From Avelusimicrobium sp963660385 (GTDB taxonomy: Bacteria; Elusimicrobiota; Elusimicrobia; Elusimicrobiales; Elusimicrobiaceae): a stretch of DNA of 23,540 bases. Shown here piece after piece: positions 1-7,383 of the stretch. The stretch is from assembly GCA_963660385.1 (NCBI GenBank), contig CAVKWQ010000023.1:1-23540 (forward strand), written 5' to 3'. Positions within the stretch are counted from its first letter, which is position 1. The number at the start of each line of letters is the position of its first letter. The notes below the pieces were generated by a model that did no database searches, was not told the origin of the DNA, and saw only the letters and a list, made by a program, of their open reading frames with translations. Both the position numbers and the translations under genes were made by a program.

Positions 1-34
1 TAACAAAAAAAAAAAACGAAACAACCCCTTTATG
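1..34 (-). promoter_or_regulatory. Partial copy of pilin-type leader element (window edge)
   Basis: The first 33 bases match the DNA at 16680-16712, upstream of the pilin gene, with two substitutions and one one-base indel. Both copies carry an uninterrupted run of exactly 12 A (5-16 here) followed by CGANACAACCCC and TTTA. In the pilin copy the element lies in the 5' region of a minus-strand gene. I therefore infer that another minus-strand gene of the same class begins just left of position 1. The hairpin half of the element, if present, lies outside the window. Confidence 0.5.
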
Positions 35-182
35 AACAACTACCAAAAAGACAACGGCAAAAACGACAGATCCCGTATAAAGACACTACGGGATGACAAA
101 GAAAAACAATAAAACAAGTCCGTCGTCCTGAACTCGTTTCAGGACCTACCGATTGTGTTGTTGGTTGTTTATAAAAATAAAG

Positions 183-267
183 GTCATACTGGAAGGTTTC
201 TGTCCAGTATCTGTTGTTTTCCTTTTTTTATAACACCAGATCCTGGACTACAACTTTCCAGGATGAC
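183..267. repeat. Composite inverted pair of palindromes, copy 1
   Basis: A GTC...CTG unit (183-213) faces a CAG...GAC unit (237-267) across a 23-nt spacer. The inner edges, CTGTTGTT and AACACCAG, are themselves nearly complementary, so the whole 85 bp can form one long nested palindrome. The layout matches the pairs at 337-430 and 19250-19343, which have longer spacers. Confidence 0.7.
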
Positions 268-336
268 GGCAACGACTAGCGACACAAGCGGTAGATTCTG
301 AAACCAGTTCAGAATGACCTCTTTTTTAATAAAGTC

Positions 337-430
337 GTCATCCCCGAGGAATTTAGTCGGGGATCTGTTGTTTCGGTGGAGAACAACAACAGCAAAAAAC
401 AGATTCCCGACTACGGCACTCGGGAATGAC
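337..430. repeat. Composite inverted pair of palindromes, copy 2
   Basis: A GTCATCCCCGA-type unit (337-367) faces a CAGATTCCCGA-type unit (400-430) across a spacer of exactly 32 nt (368-399). The inner edges CTGTTGTT and AACAACAG are complementary. The 94-bp architecture is identical in length and order to 19250-19343, although the stem and spacer sequences differ. Confidence 0.75.
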
Positions 431-490
431 GGAAAAGGCAAACGACAAGAGCCCGTATAAAAACACCACGGAATGACGACTACACACAAA

Positions 491-523
491 AAGGGACAGC
501 CTGAAAAATACAGGCTGTCCCTT
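491..523 (-). terminator. Intrinsic terminator of the PAS-array gene
   Basis: A perfect 13-bp stem (491-503 with 511-523) closes a 7-nt loop. Read on the minus strand it is followed by TTTTT, 27 nt beyond the stop codon of the large minus-strand gene. Confidence 0.85.
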
Positions 524-549
524 AAATCACACTACTGCTAAACTAAAAC

Positions 550-3500
550 TTAATTGCCGGAAGCAATTAACGCATAACCGTCAATTTCGCCGTCGGAATT
601 TTTGCACGCATACACGTCCCACGCCGTATCTTGGTACAGGCCGTTTTCGTGCAATAAGTCCATACGCACCTGAAACGCATTGCCGGACGCGGAGTGCTCT
701 GCGGACTTAAACATTTGCTTGGACAAATCGTCGTTGCGGATGACCGCGGCGAAGAAATCGTGCCCCAGCATATTGCCAATGCGTTTGCCCGTCGTTTGCA
801 AGAGAGCATTATTAACGAAAGTGGTTTGATAGTCCAGGTCAATAATGGCGGCGGGCATTTCCACATATTCCAGCGTCCGCGCCAGCGAGCGCGACGCTTC
901 GCCCAACTGTTTGCCCGTTTGGCGCAGTTCTATGCGAAGTCCAAGCAGCCGCGCCATAATGCCCAAAAGTTCCTCTGCGCCGTCGTCAAAACTGCGGCGG
1001 GCGGCACGGGAAGCAAAACACAGCGCTCCCTGCACCTTTCCCCCCACATACAGCGGGGCCGCGGCCAGAGAGCCAAAATTCTTTTCCTTATGCAAGCACC
1101 GCTCGCACGAAGCGTTGCCCAAATCCGGGAACATTACCACGTTTCCGTCGGGCACGTCTATCAGGCACTCCTCTACCGGGAACTCCATATGGCGCTGTAA
1201 GTTAAAATCATTTTTCGTTACATACACCATGTGGCTTTCCAAGCCGTTTTTGCCCTGTTCAAAGCGAAGCACCAGCCCCACATCGGCGCGGAACGCCTTT
1301 AACCCAAAAGCCAAGACTTTATTTACTTGGTCGGTAATGGATAGGCCGGGCTCGCTGGTTAAATGGTACAGTTCGTGGATTTGCTCGTCATACGCGTGGG
1401 CGTTGGAAACGTCCTTCACCCACAGAACGGCCTCATCCCGTCCGGAAATGGGCGTTACGCTGGCCTCAAAATGGCGCAGTTTATCGGGCACCGTCCACGA
1501 AAATTCAAAGTTGGAACTTACATTAATGGATAAAGATTCCTTAATGGCAAACAACGCACGTCCGGCGGCTTCCTCGGGCCAATATTCGGCGGGCTTTTTA
1601 TCCAAAAACAGTTCCGCGGCCTGCTGGTTATTCAAATAGTCCAAGTTGGAATATACTTCCAATACGCGGCCGTTGTTGTCCGTCTTTAAATACAGCCCGG
1701 GTAACGCTTGGCGCACGCTCTTTAATTCCTGCGCTTCTTTGGAATCCTTGGACATACGGTCCATTTGCTCGGACAAATCGTGCACGACCACCAAAGCCGA
1801 ATCCTTGCCCGGCATATCCAGCGCAGTTAGCACGGTTTGCGCTTCAAAGGTGGTTCCGTCCTTTTTGCGCACGGGCAGTTTGAAGGATGTTTTGCCCTGC
1901 AAGGCCAGTTCCTCTTGCGCGCGCTCCAATACGGAGGAGCAGTATTTTTCGCCGCGGGCTTTATCATAAAACAGTTCGCCAAACATTTTATGCACCAACT
2001 CATCCTGCGAAAAACCCAACTTGTGCGCAAGCGGTTTGCCCGCCTGCTCAATATGCCCAAAGCGGCCGTTTTCAAACATAACGGTAAAGACCACACCGTC
2101 GGTGGCTTCCAACAGCGCATTTAACTGGGCGGAGCGTTCCTCTAAAATCTTCATAATTTGGCGGTGGAACGCCATATTGCGGAACACAAACAAATACCGT
2201 CCGTCCGTTTCCTTGATAGCCGTCAGGCGGACGGCGGCGTTTTCCGGGCCGTCGCCCAATAAAACGTGGTATTCGCGGTTTACCAAGGTGCCGTCCTGCA
2301 ACAAATCCTTTAAATCCGTTTCCAAGCGTTTGCGGGATTCCTCGTCAAACACGGTGCGGATGTCCTTGCCCGTCAATTCGTCCTGCGGCTTTTGGCACAG
2401 GGAAGAGAACAACTCGTTGCACACGTCAATTTGCCAAGTATCCTTGCACAGGGCGTAAGGTTCGCTGTTGGGCAGAACGAGCATTTCCTGCGGCGTTTTG
2501 GTAAGCACCTCGGCCACGGGCGGCGCAGGCGGAGTGGGCGTTTGCGCTTTTTGGGGCTCCAAGAAAACCACATAGTCGGCTTCAATGGAACCGTCCTTAG
2601 CGTCGCGCTTGTTTATCGGCACGAAACTGACGGAAAGCGGCAATTTGCCCGTACCTTTCACACGGCCGGGGAACATCCGCGCGGCGCGGTCAAAATCAAA
2701 GGTATAGTTCATTTGGGCAGGCTGACCCGCGCGCAACAGTTTGCGCGCCGCCAGCGAAATAGCCGGTTTTATATAAACGTTGCGGTAGAAATTCTTGTCC
2801 GCTTCCGTAAAGTCAAATAACCCGCGGCAGGCCTCGTTCATTACGCTAATGTAGCCTTTATGGGACAAGATAAACGCAGGCGTTACGCATTTTTCAAACG
2901 CGGCGCGGAAGTTGGCGCGCTCGTTTTTTACCTCACGCAGGGTGCGGTTAGCGCCCGTTACGTCGCGCACGAAGCCCAGCACAATGCGCCGGCCCAAATA
3001 AGTGGAAGCAACGGCGGCAAATTCGGCTTCTATCTCCGCCCCGTTCTTTTTAATCATACGCAAATCAATGGCGGATGAAGCGTCATCGGCCCCGGCTACC
3101 ACGGCGTCGTATTTATCCTTTAAGAATAAACGGTGGTCCTCAACCGCCAAATCCAGCAGGGCCTTGCCTTTTACGGCGGCTAAATCGTCATATCCCAGCA
3201 AGCGGCACAAGGCACGGTTGGCGTAGATAATTTTGCCGTCCTCCAAAATAGCAATCCCCTCGCGGGCGTTTTCCACCAGCAGGGTGTTCTTGTCGCTCGC
3301 TTCGCGGATTTGCTTTTCCATACGCGTTTTGGCGGTGATATCCTCCGACACGGAAAGCAGACAGTTGGGCGTGCCGTCCTCGTTAAACAGCGGCGTTTTG
3401 ACCGTGTGCATAATCTTTACGCCCTCGGTAGCAGTGGAAATGAGTTCCTGCGGAATATTTTGTTCGCGCTTGTTATCAAATACGCGCAAATCGGACTCGC

Positions 3501-5565
3501 GGATGAACTCGGCCTGGTCCTTGTTCAAATCCGCGCGGTACGAAGTTTTGCCGATAACGTCCTGGGCCAGCGCGCCAAAGATTTCCTCGGCCTTTTTGTT
3601 CCACAAAATATATTTGCCCTCGTAATCTTTTACGGACAGAGAAACAGGCAAGTTGTTAATAACCGTCTGCAAGAAGTTGCGCGCGTTGACGATGGCTTTT
3701 TCCTGTTCCTTCTTTTGCGTGATATCCTCGGCCACCGACAGCACCATAAAGGGCTTGCCTTCTTTATCAAACACAGGGGCCTTGATTAAATGCAAGAGGA
3801 TTTTATTCCCGCGTTTGGTGGTGTACCACTCCTCGGGGAATTCCACCATTTTGCCTTCGTGGAAGATACTGTCCTCACGCTGGATGTAGAAGGGGTCTTC
3901 CTTTTCCGGGTTTTCGTCGGGGAACAGTTCCAAGGCGCGGCGGTTTACATACGCAATTTTTTTATCCGTTCCGCGGGCGTAAATAGCCACGGGCACTTGG
4001 TCCAGCAAGGTTTGCAGGAAGTTTTTATTTTCAATTAAGGCTTTTTCCTGCGCCTTCTTTTGCGTGATATCCTCTACGAGCGTAATCACCATATTGGGTT
4101 CGCTCTTGGTGCCCGTAATCGGCACTTTAATCATATGCAAAAGTTTCTTTTCGCCGGAGGCCAAGGCGTATTCTTCCTCCGGGATATCCAAGGTTTTGCC
4201 TTGCTTTAACAAATCGTGTTCGCGCGTGATGTACCCGCTGACCTGCGTGGGCGTTTCGTGCGGCAGAGAGCCGTCGGCGGAAAAGGCTTCCTTTTGCTCG
4301 CCAAAAATCACGCAGCATTGTTTGTTGCGAAGCAGCATTGAGCCGTCCTCTCCGCGCGCATACAGCCCGATAGGCGCATTTTGCAAAATGGCGGAAAGAA
4401 TACTGTTCATACGGGAAATTTTTTCTTCCTGCTGGCGGCGTTCGGTTACATCCTCTACAATAGAGAGTACCAACGGCTTCGGCCCCGCATCCATAAGCGG
4501 CACCTTAATTAAGTGCAAAATCCGTTTGTTGCCGTGGTGGTCCACATATTCTTCTTCGGGGTAATCCTTAATTTTCCCCTCTTTTAATACTTCTTGTTCA
4601 CGGTGATAATGTTCGGCCACTACATTTTTATCTTGGTACGGGTGGGCGGTGTTGACGCATTTGGCGTCCGTTTCGCCCAAGACCGTCATACTCTGCCGGT
4701 TGTAAAACGTCATTTCGTTATCGCAGTCGCGCGTGTAAAGGCCCAAGGGGACGTTGTCCAACACCGCGCGCAATAAGGTGCGGTTTTGCAACAGGTCCTG
4801 CTCGTAATTGCGCCGCTCGGTGCAGTCTTCAAACGAGGTTAAAATAAATTGCGGTTTGCCGTTTTCCCCTTTTATCAAAGTTTTGCTTACGCACAGGGCG
4901 CGTTCCTCGCCTTTGGCGTTGCGGTACGTTAATTGCACGCCCTCGCGCGGCTCTAATTTGGTGCGGACTTGCTCGTCCACGCGTTTGACGGACGGGATGA
5001 TTTCCTTGGGCAAAAAGTCATAAATGCTTTTGCCCGTTACGTCCGCCGCCTTGTGGCCAAACAACGTGGCCGCCGCGTTATTCCACAGCGTGCAAACGCC
5101 CGCAAAATTTTGCAAAGCCAACGCACAGGGATATCCGTCTAAGAGCGAGGATAAAAAGTTCTTTTCCGCCGTTAATTGTTTAAAAAGCGGCACCGCTTCA
5201 AACGTAAGCATAATAAACGGCGTAGAGGCCAAATTGCTGGCCCCGGCGCTGACAAAAACAGCGTCCGCATCACGGTTGACAAGTTGTATGACCACCTTTT
5301 TAGCCGTTTTATCCTCAGCCATAGCGCGCACCTGGGGCATCGTCAGGCCGAAGCGGTCCACCTTGGCCCCGGTCAAAGAGGATACCTTGCTATGGAGCAA
5401 ATTGGCCGCGCTCTCGTTGGCAAAGGCGATTTTGCCCGTCGCGTCCAACAAGAGTAGCGCCGTAGGGAACTGGCTTAAAAACGAAAACATTTCCGGCGTT
5501 AAGGTATTAATTTCAACGGAAGGTACTTCTTTTTTGGAGAAAAAGGAAAAAAAGTTATTGGACAT
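550..5565 (-). CDS. Giant soluble PAS-array/GAF sensor protein without output domain
   Basis: The 1671-residue protein looks cytosolic: no signal peptide or membrane segment is visible. I read about twelve PAS-like domains at roughly 24-125, 136-252, 263-377, 387-503, 514-618, 628-747, 757-871, 882-1004, 1025-1132, 1144-1268, 1277-1388 and 1556-1669. One GAF-like domain lies at 1403-1545. Most PAS modules end in the typical EDxT(E/Q)(R/K) linker (EDVTERR at 371, EDITQKK at 499 and 613). A Pro-rich linker covers 1007-1018, and Cys1487/Cys1490 lie within the GAF domain. I find no histidine-kinase H-box or ATPase, GGDEF, EAL, HD-GYP, phosphatase or DNA-binding segment; the protein ends in the last PAS. 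PAS/GAF families bind ligands or mediate interactions, so this is presumably a sensor or scaffold for a separate effector. Start ATG 5565 is preceded by AAAGAGGG. The gene is monocistronic and ends at its own terminator. Confidence 0.85.
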   Translation of the reverse strand: MSNNFFSFFSKKEVPSVEINTLTPEMFSFLSQFPTALLLLDATGKIAFANESAANLLHSKVSSLTGAKVDRFGLTMPQVRAMAEDKTAKKVVIQLVNRDADAVFVSAGASNLASTPFIMLTFEAVPLFKQLTAEKNFLSSLLDGYPCALALQNFAGVCTLWNNAAATLFGHKAADVTGKSIYDFLPKEIIPSVKRVDEQVRTKLEPREGVQLTYRNAKGEERALCVSKTLIKGENGKPQFILTSFEDCTERRNYEQDLLQNRTLLRAVLDNVPLGLYTRDCDNEMTFYNRQSMTVLGETDAKCVNTAHPYQDKNVVAEHYHREQEVLKEGKIKDYPEEEYVDHHGNKRILHLIKVPLMDAGPKPLVLSIVEDVTERRQQEEKISRMNSILSAILQNAPIGLYARGEDGSMLLRNKQCCVIFGEQKEAFSADGSLPHETPTQVSGYITREHDLLKQGKTLDIPEEEYALASGEKKLLHMIKVPITGTKSEPNMVITLVEDITQKKAQEKALIENKNFLQTLLDQVPVAIYARGTDKKIAYVNRRALELFPDENPEKEDPFYIQREDSIFHEGKMVEFPEEWYTTKRGNKILLHLIKAPVFDKEGKPFMVLSVAEDITQKKEQEKAIVNARNFLQTVINNLPVSLSVKDYEGKYILWNKKAEEIFGALAQDVIGKTSYRADLNKDQAEFIRESDLRVFDNKREQNIPQELISTATEGVKIMHTVKTPLFNEDGTPNCLLSVSEDITAKTRMEKQIREASDKNTLLVENAREGIAILEDGKIIYANRALCRLLGYDDLAAVKGKALLDLAVEDHRLFLKDKYDAVVAGADDASSAIDLRMIKKNGAEIEAEFAAVASTYLGRRIVLGFVRDVTGANRTLREVKNERANFRAAFEKCVTPAFILSHKGYISVMNEACRGLFDFTEADKNFYRNVYIKPAISLAARKLLRAGQPAQMNYTFDFDRAARMFPGRVKGTGKLPLSVSFVPINKRDAKDGSIEADYVVFLEPQKAQTPTPPAPPVAEVLTKTPQEMLVLPNSEPYALCKDTWQIDVCNELFSSLCQKPQDELTGKDIRTVFDEESRKRLETDLKDLLQDGTLVNREYHVLLGDGPENAAVRLTAIKETDGRYLFVFRNMAFHRQIMKILEERSAQLNALLEATDGVVFTVMFENGRFGHIEQAGKPLAHKLGFSQDELVHKMFGELFYDKARGEKYCSSVLERAQEELALQGKTSFKLPVRKKDGTTFEAQTVLTALDMPGKDSALVVVHDLSEQMDRMSKDSKEAQELKSVRQALPGLYLKTDNNGRVLEVYSNLDYLNNQQAAELFLDKKPAEYWPEEAAGRALFAIKESLSINVSSNFEFSWTVPDKLRHFEASVTPISGRDEAVLWVKDVSNAHAYDEQIHELYHLTSEPGLSITDQVNKVLAFGLKAFRADVGLVLRFEQGKNGLESHMVYVTKNDFNLQRHMEFPVEECLIDVPDGNVVMFPDLGNASCERCLHKEKNFGSLAAAPLYVGGKVQGALCFASRAARRSFDDGAEELLGIMARLLGLRIELRQTGKQLGEASRSLARTLEYVEMPAAIIDLDYQTTFVNNALLQTTGKRIGNMLGHDFFAAVIRNDDLSKQMFKSAEHSASGNAFQVRMDLLHENGLYQDTAWDVYACKNSDGEIDGYALIASGN

Positions 5566-5700
5566 AAGCCCTCTTTACGCTAAAAGATGATAATACGGAT
5601 ATATCTTAATAAATTCCGCCCGGACTTGCAACATAAAGAGGTACGCGTGCGTACGGGGATAAAACTAATTAATTTTTTTACCGGGATAAAAACCCAAATT

Positions 5701-5709
5701 TGCTACTAT
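5701..5709 (+). promoter_or_regulatory. Extended -10 promoter, leaderless start for 5716
   Basis: TGC-TACTAT (-10 at 5704-5709) is followed by 6 nt and then ATG 5716, so the expected transcription start falls on or beside the A of the start codon. No Shine-Dalgarno sequence is present. Confidence 0.55.
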
Positions 5710-5715
5710 ACCTGT

Positions 5716-6273
5716 ATGAAGAAACTTTTAACCTTATGCCTTGTCCTGTGTGCGGTTTGCCTGCAAGCGGCGGACGGGAAACGCCAAACGGTGCGCGAAA
5801 CCCCGCAATATTTATCCACCGACGGCGCCGCCGTGGAGGACACCTGCCCGGGCAACGATATTTTTAAGCAATTCTTCTGCTCCGCCAAAGAGGAGCCGGG
5901 GTTCAAATGTTTTGACGTGTACCGGGTACAGGGCGACCCCATAGATACCGAACGCTATACCTTGCTCGCCCAAACGCTGACAACCGAAAACTCCTCAGCC
6001 GAGCCCGCCTGCACCTTTGAGGGCGAACTGACGTGCGATAATTTTTTAAAGGCGCTCAACTATAATTTATCCTTTTCGTGGTTTATTGATAATTTTCCGT
6101 CCTCGTCTTTTCCGGAGTGCGGAAAGACGTATTCCTGCACGCGCGTGTCGTGTTTGCGGGCGTTGCCCCCGTCAGCCAATACTCCCGTGCAAGCAGCCAA
6201 ACTTACTTGCGTGTTTAAAAAGAACCAAATCTACTTTTTGGGCACCCCTCTCACCTGTCAGAACAAAAGGTAA
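5716..6273 (+). CDS. Small Cys-rich exported protein, unknown function
   Basis: 185 residues when started at ATG 5716. The frame is open further upstream, but only from this Met does the protein begin with a signal peptide (MKKLLTLCLVLCAVCLQAADG, cleavage probably after the AA of QAAD). The mature part holds about ten cysteines spread along its length (DTCPG, FFCSA, KCFD, ECGKTYSCTRVSC, LTCQ), which suggests a disulfide-stabilised periplasmic or surface protein. No catalytic motif or known domain is recognisable. The gene is divergent from the PAS-array gene and ends 24 nt before the next gene, which has its own promoter. Expression is probably from a leaderless transcript (box at 5701-5709). 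Confidence 0.7.
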   Translation: MKKLLTLCLVLCAVCLQAADGKRQTVRETPQYLSTDGAAVEDTCPGNDIFKQFFCSAKEEPGFKCFDVYRVQGDPIDTERYTLLAQTLTTENSSAEPACTFEGELTCDNFLKALNYNLSFSWFIDNFPSSSFPECGKTYSCTRVSCLRALPPSANTPVQAAKLTCVFKKNQIYFLGTPLTCQNKR

Positions 6274-6282
6274 CCCCCAAAT

Positions 6283-6291
6283 TGCTATAAT
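6283..6291 (+). promoter_or_regulatory. Extended -10 promoter of the queuosine/folate operon
   Basis: TGC-TATAAT, a consensus extended -10 with the hexamer at 6286-6291, lies 6 nt before ATG 6298. No Shine-Dalgarno sequence is present. It sits just after the stop codon of the previous gene. Confidence 0.75.
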
Positions 6292-6297
6292 GGACGT

Positions 6298-7038
6298 ATG
6301 ATTTGGTTGCATATAAAAAGTATTTTATCCTTCCGTTTTTATCACCGCTTGGCCTTTGCCACGCGGGGACAAATGATTGCGTTCGGCATTTATCTGTTTA
6401 TGCTGTCGCTGATTGTTTTTTACTTTTTTGCAGGTTCGTATATTGATAAAAACCTGCCTATCCTGCTTAAAAACTTCCCCGAGGTTACCTTTGAAAAGGG
6501 CGTTTTGACGGCCCCTAAAAATGCGGTCAACGTTACCGTACCGGGCAGCGGCGTAAAACTGGTGTTTGATGCTTCGCGCACCACGCCGCCCACACAAGCG
6601 GATATGCTAAACGGGCAAATTTTAATGCTCGTTAGCGGCAACAAACTCTATATGCCCGCGGCTAATGGGGTGCAAAGCCGGGAAATCCCCCCGCAACTAA
6701 ACTTTGTAACCTCGCAGGATAATTTAGCCAAGCAAAAGGACACCTTGGCCTCTGCACTTACGGCGGTGGCGTTTATGTCGGCACTTTTTGCTATTCCGTT
6801 TATAATGCTTTTTGGCTTTTGCGTGGCCGGAGCGGTGGGGATGTTTTTTAAACTTTTTACCCGCAGCGCCCTGCCGCGCAAGATTGTTTTAAAATGGGCG
6901 TTTTTTATGCTGGGGCCGCTGTCTGCGCTGTGGTACGCACGGCTGTATTGGAACATCCCGCTTTTTACCTTTGCCCAAATTATTTTGTGCCTTATTTATA
7001 TGCAACAGATTTTTAATACACTTCCCGAGGAGAAATAA
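6298..7038 (+). CDS. DUF1189-like integral membrane protein
   Basis: 246 residues. A hydrophobic segment lies at about 26-46, followed by a polar extracytoplasmic stretch of about 100 residues, then further membrane segments at about 152-185, 200-215 and 222-240. The layout (cytoplasmic N-terminus, one TM, loop, TM cluster) and the FTRSALPRK-type region before the last helices resemble DUF1189 proteins, whose function is unknown. The family assignment is from memory of the architecture and is tentative. It is the first gene of the operon: the stop codon directly abuts the queD start. Why a membrane protein heads a pterin operon is not evident. The start is set by the TATAAT box 6 nt upstream. 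Confidence 0.6.
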   Translation: MIWLHIKSILSFRFYHRLAFATRGQMIAFGIYLFMLSLIVFYFFAGSYIDKNLPILLKNFPEVTFEKGVLTAPKNAVNVTVPGSGVKLVFDASRTTPPTQADMLNGQILMLVSGNKLYMPAANGVQSREIPPQLNFVTSQDNLAKQKDTLASALTAVAFMSALFAIPFIMLFGFCVAGAVGMFFKLFTRSALPRKIVLKWAFFMLGPLSALWYARLYWNIPLFTFAQIILCLIYMQQIFNTLPEEK

Positions 7039-7383
7039 ATGTTAGTAAAACTTATCCGTTCTTTCAGTTCGGCCCACCGTCTGCCGCATTACGACGGCCC
7101 CTGCCACAATTTGCACGGGCACACGTGGAAGGCCGTCTTTGTGATTGAAGGCGAAATCCGCCCCGATGGTATGGTCTGCGACTTCAAGGTCATCAAAAAA
7201 CTATTGGACGAAAACCTGCCCGACCACCGCTTTTTAAACGATTTGGTGGAAAACCCCACCGCCGAAAACTTGGCCAATTACCTGTTCCAAAAAATTGGCG
7301 CGGAACTGGCCAAAAAGGATTTAAAATTAAAAACCTTGGAAATTTGGGAGAGCGACAATGCCGCAGCCGTCGTGGAAGGTTAG
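7039..7383 (+). CDS. queD: 6-carboxy-5,6,7,8-tetrahydropterin synthase QueD
   Basis: 114 residues, the normal length for QueD. The enzyme converts 7,8-dihydroneopterin triphosphate (from FolE) to 6-carboxytetrahydropterin, the first dedicated step to preQ0 and queuosine. Zinc ligands His13, His26 and His28 (SSAH and LHGH) are present, as are the catalytic Cys22 of CxxxHGH, the Asp62-His63 pair (LPDHRFLND) and Glu104 (IWES). The NPTAEN motif at 72-77 is intact. The start codon follows the upstream stop immediately, with an AGGAG Shine-Dalgarno site inside the end of the previous gene. The 3' end overlaps queE by 26 nt. Confidence 0.95.
   Translation: MLVKLIRSFSSAHRLPHYDGPCHNLHGHTWKAVFVIEGEIRPDGMVCDFKVIKKLLDENLPDHRFLNDLVENPTAENLANYLFQKIGAELAKKDLKLKTLEIWESDNAAAVVEG

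Larger units (their letters stand above)
67..477. repeat. Cluster of eight 31-bp palindromic repeats
   Basis: This gene-free region holds about eight units of roughly 31 bp. Each has the form CAG-arm-loop-arm-GAC or its reverse complement GTC...CTG. Units sit at 67-97, 122-148, 183-213, 237-267, 292-317, 337-367, 400-430 and 446-477 (degenerate). Arms are 6-8 bp and nearly perfectly self-complementary, for example ATCCCCGA/TCGGGGAT at 340-364 and ATACTGGA/TCCAGTAT at 186-210. Orientation varies between units. The remaining bases are low-complexity A/C- or G/T-rich spacers. Nothing else is visible in 1-490. Two further units occur at 19250-19343. No mobilising enzyme is present in the window. 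Confidence 0.85.

Noticed and set aside
67..477. Possible CRISPR array
   Set aside because: Units alternate in orientation, stems differ in sequence, spacing is irregular and no cas genes are present.
184..489. 101-codon minus-strand open frame in the repeat region
   Set aside because: It is composed entirely of the palindromic repeats and low-complexity spacers, has no ribosome site, and lies beyond the terminator of the real gene.
845..1639. 264-codon plus-strand frame, and other long frames antisense to the PAS-array gene
   Set aside because: These are shadows of a well-supported minus-strand gene with clear PAS and GAF motifs; their translations show no domain or signal.
5587..5715. Upstream extension of the Cys-rich exported protein
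   Set aside because: The extra 43 residues would place the signal peptide internally, and the -10 box at 5704-5709 lies within them.
5566..5715. Promoter of the PAS-array gene on the minus strand
   Set aside because: TATTAT and other -10-like strings exist but none has a convincing -35 or extended element; I could not choose one.
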